Assembly (NCBI RefSeq): GCF_000429705.1
Contig: NZ_KE386941.1
Span: 1,550,001 to 1,614,000 of the forward strand
Reading direction: 5' to 3'
DNA from: Alteribacter aurantiacus DSM 18675
GTDB taxonomy: Bacteria; Bacillota; Bacilli; Bacillales; Salisediminibacteriaceae
DNA: 64,000 nt
Of this stretch, positions 41,278 through 49,182 are shown piece by piece; position 1 is the first letter of the stretch, and the number at the start of each line of letters is the position of its first letter. The notes under the pieces are model-generated. The model saw only the letters and a list, made by a program, of their open reading frames with translations, was not told the DNA's origin and did no database searches. A program made the translations under genes and the position numbers.

Positions 41278-41292
41278 AGGGGTGTTCTTATT

Positions 41293-41826
41293 TTACTTTA
41301 TTTCATGATCTTTATAAATCAAGCTTCCAACTGCACCTGTTTGGTGCTGGTACTTACCTTGATACGGTTTTATACAAGGCCGATCCATCTTCGCAAACAC
41401 GAGCTGGCATATGCGCCTTCCTGATACAATTTCAATTGGAACATGATTTGCATTAAACAGTTCCAACGTTATTTCACCTTTAAAGCCTGGATCCACCCAT
41501 CCAGCATTTTGAATAAATAACCCCATTCTTCCAATACTGCTCCTCCCTTCTACAAAAGCGGATAGATCGTTTGGTAGTGAGACTCGTTGTTCTGTTGTGG
41601 CTAATAGAAAGGTTTGTGGAGGAATCGTCACCCGCTTACTCTCGAATGAGACCTCATGTGCTGACTCCTCAAGAGTAATAGGCCCTCCATGTTCATGTAT
41701 TTTCCTAAAGTTTGTACCTAACGTTAAGTCAACGGATGCAGGCTGAATTTGACCCTCCATTAATGGGGTTATGATTAACCCTTTTTCTTGCATATACTGT
41801 TTTATCCCTTGGTCAGATAAGATCAT
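41293..41826 (-). CDS. dcd: dCTP deaminase
   Basis: A 177-residue trimeric deaminase of the dUTPase fold, converting dCTP to dUTP (some members also cut dUTP to dUMP). Motifs are QPASVDLTLGTNF (about 28-40), EGRSSIGRMGL (93-103) and GWVDPGFKGEITLELFN (109-125) with the catalytic Glu122. It needs no zinc, in contrast to the zinc-containing dCMP deaminase most Bacillus use. AAGGGG precedes the ATG. A Zur box lies in its promoter spacer (-35 TTTAAA, -10 TATAAT, 17-base spacer, 41898-41870). Confidence 0.94.
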   Translation of the reverse strand: MILSDQGIKQYMQEKGLIITPLMEGQIQPASVDLTLGTNFRKIHEHGGPITLEESAHEVSFESKRVTIPPQTFLLATTEQRVSLPNDLSAFVEGRSSIGRMGLFIQNAGWVDPGFKGEITLELFNANHVPIEIVSGRRICQLVFAKMDRPCIKPYQGKYQHQTGAVGSLIYKDHEIK

Positions 41827-41845
41827 AAATATCCCCTTTACAAGT

Positions 41846-41898
41846 TTGAATGGAATGTGATTAAATACTATTATAAAACGTAACTATTACGATTTAAA
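41846..41898. promoter_or_regulatory. Divergent promoters sharing one Zur box
   Basis: Between dcd and the 41929 gene, AAAACGTAACTATTACGATTT (41875-41895) matches the Zur consensus at 19 of 21 positions. Rightward: TTGAAT (41846-41851), 17-base spacer, TATTAT (41869-41874), with the box directly after it over the start site. Leftward: TTTAAA (41898-41893), 17-base spacer holding the box, TATAAT (41875-41870). One Zur site could thus repress both genes. Confidence 0.93.
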
Positions 41899-41928
41899 CC
41901 AGAAATTTTGATAAGGGGATGTTATACA

Positions 41929-42291
41929 ATGAGCGAACGACGATATGAATACGCTCGAGCCAGGTGTATCTCTCAATTACCTGAGCCAGACCGGAGCTTG
42001 TTTCGATTTGTGGAAAATGCAGAGTTATCACTCGCTGACGAAGCCATAAATGAAAATCATTATGTTCAGCTCCTTCAACAACAATCTCCTATATACCAAG
42101 CCGCTGAGGCCTTCAATTTAGATCCTGTCACTGTTTTTAACTCCGTGCAAAGAATTGAAGCATCATTGGAGGATGCTATATCCGATTACGCACGCCGACT
42201 TTCATTGATTGATTATACAGATGAGTTTCGACTACAAGGATTATGTAACTTGAACGACAAAGTTAAATATTTTGTGTTGATGGAGGGGTAG
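41929..42291 (+). CDS. Small protein of unknown function, Zur-controlled
   Basis: A 120-residue soluble, acidic, largely helical protein, not recognised. It carries only two cysteines (positions 10 and 106) and three or fewer histidines, so it is not an obvious metal binder. YQAAEAFNLDPVTVFNSVQRIEASL (about residues 59-83) looks like a helix-turn-helix, hinting at a regulator. ATG 41929 is the first ATG after the AAGGGG site; TTG 41908 is rejected. It shares a Zur box with dcd. Confidence 0.8.
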   Translation: MSERRYEYARARCISQLPEPDRSLFRFVENAELSLADEAINENHYVQLLQQQSPIYQAAEAFNLDPVTVFNSVQRIEASLEDAISDYARRLSLIDYTDEFRLQGLCNLNDKVKYFVLMEG

Positions 42292-42446
42292 GTTTAATTT
42301 GTGGAAGATGATTAAAATTTAACGGCTTGGATGACGGCTTTAACGGATAAATGTCAGGTATTCACAGCTACCGTTTCATTCTTTTCCATACAACTTCTTT
42401 TATTTACGGCTTGTACATGCTTTCTTACGGCTTAATACGAACAACT

Positions 42447-42487
42447 AAAAAACGAGCAGAGAATGCCTTCCCTGCTCGTTTTTTTAT
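42447..42487. terminator. Bidirectional terminator
   Basis: AACGAGCAG / CTGCTCGTT stem around a 12-base loop with A and T runs outside, downstream of the SDR gene. Confidence 0.85.
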
Positions 42488-42490
42488 TCA

Positions 42491-43228
42491 TTATGATTGC
42501 ATCGGCCTCACAACGACTTCGTTCACATTCACAGTTGATGGTTGACCAATCGCGTAAACGACCGCATTGGCAATGTCTTCTGCCTTTAGCTTCTTCATTT
42601 CTCGATCTTTAAACATACCAAGTACATCTTCATCCGTAATGTGCTCTGTGAGCTCCGATTCCACTGCTCCAGGAGAAATATTCGTCACTCTCACACCGGC
42701 TTTTGAGAGCTCTTTTTCCATTCCCATTGACAGGGCTCGTACGGCGTATTTTGTTGCACTGTAAACAGCACTGGATGGGAACACTTCGTGACCGGCCACG
42801 CTCGAGACGTTTATGACCTGTCCGCCACCTTGCTCAAGCATGGAAGGAAGAGCAGCATGAATACCAAACAATACCCCTTTTATATTAACATCGACCATTC
42901 TTTCCCATTCGTCTACTTTATCATTTTTCATAAATGACAATTGCATAACACCGGCATTATTAATTAAAACATCAACAGCTCCGAATTCCGCTTTTGCTTT
43001 CTCAACGAGTTGCTCAACGTCCCCTTTGTTCGTCACATCCGTTTTTACAACGAGAGACTCTTGTCCGGTTTCTGACTTGATTCGAGATGACAATTGTTCT
43101 AGCTTGTCCGTCCTACGAGCAGCGAGTACCACTTTCGCCCCCGCTTCTGCTGATTTTAAAGCGATGGCCTCACCTATTCCGCTACTTGCTCCAGTAATAA
43201 CGACAACCTTGTCTTTTACGTTTTCCAT
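42491..43228 (-). CDS. Short-chain dehydrogenase/reductase
   Basis: A 245-residue classical SDR. The NAD(P) loop is VVVITGASSGIGEAIALK (about 8-25) with a downstream AARR pointing to NADPH, NNAGV near 88, and the catalytic Tyr-x-x-x-Lys in AVYSATKYAVRAL near 155. Substrate unknown. ATG 43228 follows GGAGAGG; an upstream in-frame ATG at 43252 is rejected. It stands alone with a terminator. Confidence 0.92.
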   Translation of the reverse strand: MENVKDKVVVITGASSGIGEAIALKSAEAGAKVVLAARRTDKLEQLSSRIKSETGQESLVVKTDVTNKGDVEQLVEKAKAEFGAVDVLINNAGVMQLSFMKNDKVDEWERMVDVNIKGVLFGIHAALPSMLEQGGGQVINVSSVAGHEVFPSSAVYSATKYAVRALSMGMEKELSKAGVRVTNISPGAVESELTEHITDEDVLGMFKDREMKKLKAEDIANAVVYAIGQPSTVNVNEVVVRPMQS

Positions 43229-43771
43229 TAGACACCTCTCCTTTACCATCATGTGTTGAGCGGTTCACTCACTCTCTCACATTAGCACGAGAAGAATGTG
43301 AACGGAAATAATCTGCTTTTTAAGTCTGTCGGCCATTCGAATATCCCGCCTTTTAGCCATCCTAGTGATTTTTATTCACCGGTTATCAATCACTTCGAAT
43401 AAATTCCCTTGTAGAAAAGCTAAGTCATAGACAATACTACCTGTGTCCTTTTAGCTTGATCTTTTTATACATAATTTGAAAAAGGGCCCATTTGACTAGA
43501 AAAATAAATCTCATTCTTCCTTGGATGCAAGTATATCAACGGTCCTTCATCAAAACCTTTATCACTTCTACAAATGCTATTCGGGTCTTTAAACATAGAG
43601 TATCCCAACATTCCCCACATCGTGTATCTTTTTTATTATTTTTATGATGTGACTTCTTACCTCTTTCTCTACTATGTTCATATCCTTTGTTTTTTCTTAA
43701 CTTTCATTATTTTCAAAGTTTGCTATATTTAAAGAGTTCAAATTGACATTTATTTAAAAGGAGAGAAAAAC
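43229..43771. other. Long intergenic region (about 540 bases) without a gene
   Basis: Between the SDR gene and the secreted-protein gene. It contains a copy of the ATCAATCACTT repeat unit (about 43388-43398) flanked by ATTCGAA-like sequence, and A+T-rich sequence before 43772 that presumably holds a promoter. No ORF with a ribosome site, tRNA or known RNA was seen. Confidence 0.6.
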
Positions 43772-44347
43772 ATGTATCCATTCACAAAACGCTTGTTGAT
43801 TACCTTTTTTGCCTTTATGATGATCTTTGTCGCCCTGCCTGTATCGGACATTGAAGCGAATACCTTTGATTGGAAAATTTATTCAAATTCCATCGAGTAT
43901 AACCAAACAGGCCAATCCTTTACCAATCGCTCATGCGGTCAAGTAAACAATGCAACCCAAGGATTTTTCCGCCTTCCTAATACCTCTTCCTCTCAAACAA
44001 TTGCAAGCTATCCCATAGACCACCGAAGTGTCGATCTCGATTTTGGCAGTTGTTCTACATATGGAATGACTCATGTGTTGGCTCGACACGCTCCCGAACA
44101 CTTTATCGGTAACCCAACTCCGGTACAATCGTTCTTTAACCCTGGCCGATCATTAGGCAATTACGAAACCATCATCGCTGATATCGTTGCACAAAATCGC
44201 ACTCAAATTGCGAACTACGGATTTACAAGTAACGGTACTGTCGTATATGGTAATGTAAATCAAGGCTCTGTTCGCCTCGTTATTAAAGGAGGCAAAATCA
44301 TCACAATGTACCCATCTGGGTGGGGGCTTGGAGAACATCAATCGTAA
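43772..44347 (+). CDS. Secreted protein with nuclease-toxin-like C-terminal domain
   Basis: A 191-residue protein with an N-terminal signal peptide (RLLITFFAFMMIFVALPVS, cleavage near EA-N). The mature part has two cysteines (55 and 94) that could bridge. The C-terminal 95 residues run THVLARHAPEHF, PVQSFFNPGRSLGNYETIIAD and VRLVIKGGKIITMYPSG, resembling the barnase/EndoU/colicin D-like (BECR) nuclease fold: conserved His-x-x-x-x-His entry, FFxPG loop and a final GKIITxYP strand. GGAGAG precedes the ATG. With the downstream gene it forms a candidate toxin-immunity pair. The fold call is by eye, hence moderate confidence. Confidence 0.65.
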   Translation: MYPFTKRLLITFFAFMMIFVALPVSDIEANTFDWKIYSNSIEYNQTGQSFTNRSCGQVNNATQGFFRLPNTSSSQTIASYPIDHRSVDLDFGSCSTYGMTHVLARHAPEHFIGNPTPVQSFFNPGRSLGNYETIIADIVAQNRTQIANYGFTSNGTVVYGNVNQGSVRLVIKGGKIITMYPSGWGLGEHQS

Positions 44348-44359
44348 GAGGTGATAGCC

Positions 44360-44863
44360 GTGATTGAAGTGAAAAGCTACTTCACTTTTATGCATAAAAA
44401 GAAAAAATTCATGATTTCATGTGCGGATATTCCATCATTAGCTGAGCACATCAACGTAACTGAACCGGTATTTCCGGGATTTGTGGAGATTCAAGATTCA
44501 GGTCAAACCGCATTTGGAAGTCCGTATGAAGATAGCATAGACCATATATGGCTAGGGCTTCTTCATGGTCTTGAACATCTAGATGAAGATGTACAGACCC
44601 CTTTTGTTTACCAGCCGATCGACTTTTGTCTGAAAGAGGTCAATCAAAAGTTGGTTATATCGGTTCATCACAACCAAGTCGTGATAAAAGAATGGGCGTT
44701 TCCTTTTGATCAAGGAGTTCAAGCTATTTTAACAGGAGCAGAAGAATTCTTTGCTGTAGTAAAAAGGTTGAACTTGCACCTGTTTAAAGATGAAATCGAT
44801 ACGATTGAAGCCCGGTTGACAAATTTAAAAGCCTTTCACAAAAAAAGAAGCGACTCATCATGA
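44360..44863 (+). CDS. Small acidic protein, candidate immunity partner of the secreted nuclease-like protein
   Basis: A 167-residue cytoplasmic protein (no signal), acidic and rich in beta-prone stretches: VTEPVFPGFVEIQDSGQ, SIDHIWLGLLHGLEHL, EVNQKLVISVHHNQVV. GTG 44360 follows AGAGGTG, 12 bases after the upstream stop. Not recognised. The order secreted toxin-like gene then small acidic cytoplasmic gene is typical of toxin-immunity pairs; this is inference. A terminator follows the stop. Confidence 0.7.
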   Translation: MIEVKSYFTFMHKKKKFMISCADIPSLAEHINVTEPVFPGFVEIQDSGQTAFGSPYEDSIDHIWLGLLHGLEHLDEDVQTPFVYQPIDFCLKEVNQKLVISVHHNQVVIKEWAFPFDQGVQAILTGAEEFFAVVKRLNLHLFKDEIDTIEARLTNLKAFHKKRSDSS

Positions 44864-44880
44864 GTTTCGCTTCTTTTTAA
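44838..44880. terminator. Terminator after the candidate toxin-immunity pair
   Basis: AAAAAGAAGCGACTCA / TGAGTTTCGCTTCTTTTT hairpin overlapping the end of the gene, with T-rich ends on both strands. Confidence 0.85.
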
Positions 44881-44978
44881 TTCATAAAAATGTGTCCATC
44901 AGTGAGTATGGTCAATGTTATAAAATACAAGAATGTGGCTGCGGCCAAACAGATACCTACATATAAGTAAAAGTTCAC
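44877..44978 (-). CDS. Possible 33-residue single-pass membrane peptide
   Basis: A short frame starting GTG at 44978, with AAGGA about 9 bases upstream, encodes MNFYLYVGICLAAATFLYFI then TLTILTDGHIFMN. Its hydrophobic segment is typical of Bacillus membrane micropeptides. It follows the DUF2268 gene by about 80 bases on the same strand and ends in the terminator hairpin. No homologue is recalled; could be chance. Confidence 0.4.
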   Translation of the reverse strand: MNFYLYVGICLAAATFLYFITLTILTDGHIFMN

Positions 44979-45060
44979 GTTCGTCTTTCCTTCAGGTCAC
45001 GAACAGAAGGAATGATATGAGCCCAAAAGCCAAAATAATCTCCCCCTCTTCCTTTCAGTA

Positions 45061-45888
45061 TCATTCACCCCAGCCTGAGCCCTTTAACCAGTCGCTTGCC
45101 TCTTTTTTTAGCCATTCCCTTTCGCTTTCAGGCGGATTTCTATTAAGATAATCATCGACGATAAAAAATCCGGTCACATAGCCAATCATTTTCGGCATGT
45201 CTCTCCCGCCAAACATCCAATGCTCGTGGAACTTCCGCCCTTTCACGTCTTTTTTATATGACAATACCTCTTTCCACCAATCGGCACAAACATCCTTAGA
45301 TAAGGTTTTTGTCCACGGAGCCAACTCCTTTTTCCCAAGATGCTTGTTCACTGATGCTTCGGCAAGACCCTCCATGACCATCGACTCTAATAGCGTGACT
45401 GTCTCTTCGTTATTTTTCTGATGAAAAAGGCGGCACGCATGGTTGTACTCGTGTGTCAAAAGAGCTTTCATTGATTCTAGTGACAAATCTTCACTTATAA
45501 AGAGGACAATCAACTTTGTAAAGGTCACACCGTTTTTTCCGGCCAACCGTTCCATCAATTCTTCGTTTGTAAGGTCGATTGGCAAAAGAAAAACCGGCAA
45601 GTCGGGTCCGGCCCAACGTTTTTTTAATTGGAGATAGTATTTTTGCAATTCTTTGATGTACCCTCTTTTATGGAGAACCACTCCGAATTTCTCCCAGTTT
45701 CCCGATGGTTTTCGCAACCCTTGTGCAAGTAGATAGTGGTGCCACTCTAAAAGTGGCACGTCTTTAAAATGACGAAGCAATGGCTCAGAGATCATGTCAG
45801 CTTGCAGCTTAAAGGCTTCCTCTCTATAGACATTCTTTGCTTTTTTATGAAAGGACGAATATGTTGTAATATCGCACTTTAATCCCAC
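45061..45888 (-). CDS. DUF2268 predicted zinc-dependent protease (YjaZ-like)
   Basis: A protein of about 275 residues with a metallopeptidase core. The metal site is H-E-Y-N-H in MKALLTHEYNHACRLF, with the third ligand probably in LLESMVMEGLAEASV, as in Bacillus subtilis YjaZ of the DUF2268 family. The N-terminus lacks a signal peptide, so it acts inside the cell. GTG 45888 is 7 bases after AGGGGG; the frame extends to a GTG at 45918 without a site. Substrate unknown. Confidence 0.85.
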   Translation of the reverse strand: MGLKCDITTYSSFHKKAKNVYREEAFKLQADMISEPLLRHFKDVPLLEWHHYLLAQGLRKPSGNWEKFGVVLHKRGYIKELQKYYLQLKKRWAGPDLPVFLLPIDLTNEELMERLAGKNGVTFTKLIVLFISEDLSLESMKALLTHEYNHACRLFHQKNNEETVTLLESMVMEGLAEASVNKHLGKKELAPWTKTLSKDVCADWWKEVLSYKKDVKGRKFHEHWMFGGRDMPKMIGYVTGFFIVDDYLNRNPPESEREWLKKEASDWLKGSGWGE

Positions 45889-45951
45889 AAAAACACCCCC
45901 TGCGTAAAGTGTATGCACACAAACAGGGGGATTTGTTTTTTCATATGGATT

Positions 45952-47223
45952 TTAGAACAATAAAAAGCCAAATACTCCGAATATCAAAGTGGAAACAAGT
46001 GCTATAATCATCCCGATTGCAGTCTCGTGAGGAAGGATTTTAAATCGTTCTCTCATGGACATATTGACACTTGCTCTCGTTACGTGGAAATAGGTTCCGT
46101 GAGGTAAATGGTCGAGCACCGTTGCTCCCGAGTTTACCATTGCCGCTGCTGCCAACGCGGGAATACCGGCCTCTAGCATTGTTGGAGCAAACACTTGCCC
46201 TGCAACCGCTGTGCCGGCCGCTGTTGAACCAGTCGCGCCACTCATCGTAATTCCTGATATAGGGGCTAGGAAATAGGAGGGCATGTTCAAGGCATCAATG
46301 GCATTTAATATATGTACAATTACAACAGAATTGGCAATGACTCCGGCAAGTGTTCCAGTTCCAATTAGCAAAATCGCCACAGGCGCCATTTTCTCCAATC
46401 CAGATTTCACAAAAAAATTGATGTGACTTCCCTTCCCCATGGCAAGAGCACCTATAATGCCCCCAATTGGCAGAGCAAATATAGGATCAATTGTAATGCC
46501 TGCTAGTGGCTGTAAAAGAAGCAAAAAGATAGCCACAACAGGACCGCTAAGGGATTGAGCCAATGTGGGTGAGTCCCCTTCAATTGGTGTTGGCAATTCA
46601 TGATCACTTACCTTTGCTCCTACTGTTTTCATTTTTTTGGCGATCACATACGTTATACCAATTCCGGCTATGGCTGGGATGATGCCTGCAAACATAACAG
46701 AAGTAAGGGGTACATGGAAAGAGTCTGCCACTGCGATGGAGTTGGGGTTTGGAGAGATGATATTTCCTGCTTTTCCTCCACCAGAAATGGCCAACAAGAT
46801 CGCGATTTTTGACATCCCTGTCCTTTTGGCAATCGAGAGGGCGATAGGGGCAATGGTGAGAATAGCAACACCAATAAACACCCCCACTCCTGTAAGGACC
46901 ATGGTTGCAAAAGAAACGGCCACGATCGCTTTTGTTTCCCCAAGGCCATTTAGAATTGATTCAGCAATCTTTTTTGCAGCACCCGATTCAATTAACACAC
47001 CGGCAAGGACACCTGCTGCCAAGACTCTTAGGACGACCCCGGTCATCCCCTCGGCACCTGAAATCATAATTTCCGCCGTTTCAGTCAGTGCAGCCCCGCC
47101 TACCAAGCCTCCTATGAATGCACCAGCCATCATAGCATAAGCAGGTGCTACCCGAATTAAAATGAGACCGATTGTAACAATGAGTGCAAGTATCGTTCCA
47201 AATGACGTTAATTGAATGTCCAT
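45952..47223 (-). CDS. GntP family permease
   Basis: A 423-residue, about 12-segment transporter of the gluconate:H+ symporter family. Family stretches are SGGGKAGNIISPNPNSIAVADSF (about 151-172), PISGITMSGATGSTAAGTAVAG and MVNSGATVLDHLPHGTYFHVT. Substrate could be gluconate, glycerate or another sugar acid; no kinase or dehydrogenase gene sits beside it to decide. A weak AGGTCGG site precedes the ATG. Confidence 0.9.
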   Translation of the reverse strand: MDIQLTSFGTILALIVTIGLILIRVAPAYAMMAGAFIGGLVGGAALTETAEIMISGAEGMTGVVLRVLAAGVLAGVLIESGAAKKIAESILNGLGETKAIVAVSFATMVLTGVGVFIGVAILTIAPIALSIAKRTGMSKIAILLAISGGGKAGNIISPNPNSIAVADSFHVPLTSVMFAGIIPAIAGIGITYVIAKKMKTVGAKVSDHELPTPIEGDSPTLAQSLSGPVVAIFLLLLQPLAGITIDPIFALPIGGIIGALAMGKGSHINFFVKSGLEKMAPVAILLIGTGTLAGVIANSVVIVHILNAIDALNMPSYFLAPISGITMSGATGSTAAGTAVAGQVFAPTMLEAGIPALAAAAMVNSGATVLDHLPHGTYFHVTRASVNMSMRERFKILPHETAIGMIIALVSTLIFGVFGFLLF

Positions 47224-47398
47224 ATATACACCGACCTGTCCTCATGACTTTCTCCTATCATACTTCATGATTCGACCAAAAAAGAAGGGAAATGGTTCGG
47301 AATCGTTCTCGAGTACTACTCAAAGTATGACATAGCCTAACGTACATAGGCGCGCTTCACTTAGATGAAAGTTGAGCCCTTCAGGATCGTATCCATCA

Positions 47399-47437
47399 CA
47401 AAAGAAGGCGCTCCCACATTTCGGAGCCCCTCTTGTT
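47399..47437 (-). terminator. Terminator of the liaFSR operon
   Basis: GGGGCTCC / GGGAGCGCC stem with a GAAATGT loop on the minus strand, followed by TTCTTTTG, at the stop codon of the response regulator. Confidence 0.78.
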
Positions 47438-48056
47438 ACACCAGTGAATGCTTATTCGCATAAATAGCCGCCTGCGTTCGGTCATCTAATTCCAACTTCG
47501 TGAGGATATGACTCACATGTGTTTTTACTGTCTTAATTCCAATATGAAGACGTTCACCGATTTCTTTATTGGAAAGACCTTGACCAATAAGAGCGAGCAC
47601 TTCTTTTTCTCTGCGGGTTAATTCGTCGTGCTTCGGTTTATGACGCATTTGATTAAACATCTTTTGCGTGACTTGCCCTTCAAACGTGGCTTCGCCTTTG
47701 TATGCTTTGCGAATACAGTTGGCGATTTCCACAGCGCTTGACGTTTTCAGTATGTAACTAAACGCCCCCGCTTCCATTACCGGAAAAAGCATTTCATCAT
47801 CCATGTAACTCGTTAAAACAATTATTTTAGCCGAGTGCGCTTCTAACGCTTTCGTTGCTTCCACACCGTTCATGTCGTCCATCAACAAATCCATTAAAAT
47901 CACATCAGGCTTAAGTTCATTCGCCTTTTCAACGGCTTCTCGTCCACTTTTCCCTTCTCCGACTACGTCAATATCTGGTTCCGTTTGCAAATATGTACGA
48001 AGACCCATTCGTACCATTTCATGATCATCAACAATTAACACGCGGATCTTATTCAC
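47436..48056 (-). CDS. liaR: Cell-envelope stress response regulator LiaR
   Basis: A 206-residue NarL/LuxR-type response regulator. The receiver domain (1-120) has the acidic pocket IVDDHEMVRMGL, the phosphorylated Asp56 in DVILMDLLMDD and a Thr/Ser-Lys end (VLTSYMDDEM, YILKTSS). The DNA-binding domain (140-205) is LTRREKEVLALIGQGLSNKEIGERLHIGIKTVKTHVS. Closest family match by eye is LiaR. GTG 48056 follows AAGGAGG and overlaps liaS by 8 bases. It answers to LiaS kinase and LiaF inhibitor. Confidence 0.93.
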   Translation of the reverse strand: MNKIRVLIVDDHEMVRMGLRTYLQTEPDIDVVGEGKSGREAVEKANELKPDVILMDLLMDDMNGVEATKALEAHSAKIIVLTSYMDDEMLFPVMEAGAFSYILKTSSAVEIANCIRKAYKGEATFEGQVTQKMFNQMRHKPKHDELTRREKEVLALIGQGLSNKEIGERLHIGIKTVKTHVSHILTKLELDDRTQAAIYANKHSLV

Positions 48057-49182
48057 CTTGTTCTCCTCCTTTTTGTACACGTAAAGGGACACGGAGTTTA
48101 ATTGTGGTCCCTTTAGATGGATAGGAAAGTAACGAAAAGTGTCCACCTAACTCTTCAATTCGCTCTTTCATGGTTGCGAGGCCGTATGACATGTTCTTGT
48201 CCTCTTTCTCACTCATATCAAACCCTATCCCATCGTCACTAATGGTCATAATCAACACTTGATCCGATTGGTCAGCTGAAAATCTGACATGTTGGGCTTT
48301 ACTGTGACGCAAGATATTGGATAACGCTTCTTGAATCACTCGAAACAGTTGGTCTTCTATTCCTGGGTCAAGAGAAAGAAGCTCTTCTGTTTTCCACTCA
48401 AAGCGTATTCCGTTATTTTTGCCGGAAAGTTCAGTAAATAAAGCGTCTAGTGCTTCTTTTAGGCCTTTCCCTTCGAGGGTGATGGGGCGAAGATGCATAA
48501 TCAAAGCGCGTAGCTCCTGTTGAGAAGCGTGAATCATCCCCTCTACTTGACTTACGAGCTCTTTTGCCTGCTGTGGATTCGTATCTAACAATCGTGGTAT
48601 CGCCCCAAGACTCATGGATACCGCAAAAAGCTGCTGACTTACCGCGTCATGTAAATCTCGAGCGAGCTTACGACGCTCTTCCAACCCTGCCGCTCGCTCC
48701 TTTTCATCAATAAGAGCCGCATTTTCATTCAACACTCTGTGCATGGACCGAATTTGTTTTTCATACCCGGCAGTCATGTCATTTAGTTCACCGGCCAAAC
48801 GCTTCAATTCATCCTCTCGGTTCGATTGGATCCGATTATCCAACGCTCCCCGTTGCACTTGCTTAAGCTGATAAATAAGATGGGTAATTCCTTTTTTAAG
48901 ATCACTCGTATATGAAAAGGAGAAAGCAAAACTTATAAGCAGAAAAAGAAGCGATCCGATGACCAACACAAGGAGAACCACTTCCACATCTGATGCAACC
49001 TGATATAGCCGGGCCGGAAGCGTTGGTCCATCTGTAGGACCTCTATACAATTGTCCGTAAATCCATGCGATAACCCATCCTCCAAGAAAAGAAACACCTG
49101 CGATCTTTGCTTGGAGCCTGAGGCCATCCCATATGACACCATGAAGTTTTTTTTCTTTTTGTGTGGCTTGTTGTTTAGTCAA
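48049..49182 (-). CDS. liaS: Cell-envelope stress histidine kinase LiaS
   Basis: A 377-residue HisKA_3-type kinase. Two transmembrane helices (about 25-44 and 67-92) with a small outer loop make an intramembrane-sensing layout. A HAMP-like linker and coiled coil follow, then the phosphorylated His in RRKLARDLHDAVSQQLFAV and the ATPase boxes with VIQEALSNILRHSKAQHV and ISDDGIGFDM. TTG 49182 is 9 bases after GGAGG, and overlaps the liaF stop; it phosphorylates LiaR. The family responds to lipid II-binding antibiotics such as bacitracin. Confidence 0.93.
   Translation of the reverse strand: MTKQQATQKEKKLHGVIWDGLRLQAKIAGVSFLGGWVIAWIYGQLYRGPTDGPTLPARLYQVASDVEVVLLVLVIGSLLFLLISFAFSFSYTSDLKKGITHLIYQLKQVQRGALDNRIQSNREDELKRLAGELNDMTAGYEKQIRSMHRVLNENAALIDEKERAAGLEERRKLARDLHDAVSQQLFAVSMSLGAIPRLLDTNPQQAKELVSQVEGMIHASQQELRALIMHLRPITLEGKGLKEALDALFTELSGKNNGIRFEWKTEELLSLDPGIEDQLFRVIQEALSNILRHSKAQHVRFSADQSDQVLIMTISDDGIGFDMSEKEDKNMSYGLATMKERIEELGGHFSLLSYPSKGTTIKLRVPLRVQKGGEQGE

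Noticed and set aside
42300..42440. ACGGCTT repeated four times as a regulatory array
   Set aside because: The copies are 7 bases long, irregularly spaced and in an A+T-rich gap; too weak to call, though it may be another of the short intergenic repeats.
46637..47140. A 167-residue plus-strand frame inside the GntP permease gene
   Set aside because: It lies wholly antisense to a well-conserved gene, has an odd Pro/Ala/Thr-rich composition and no ribosome site.
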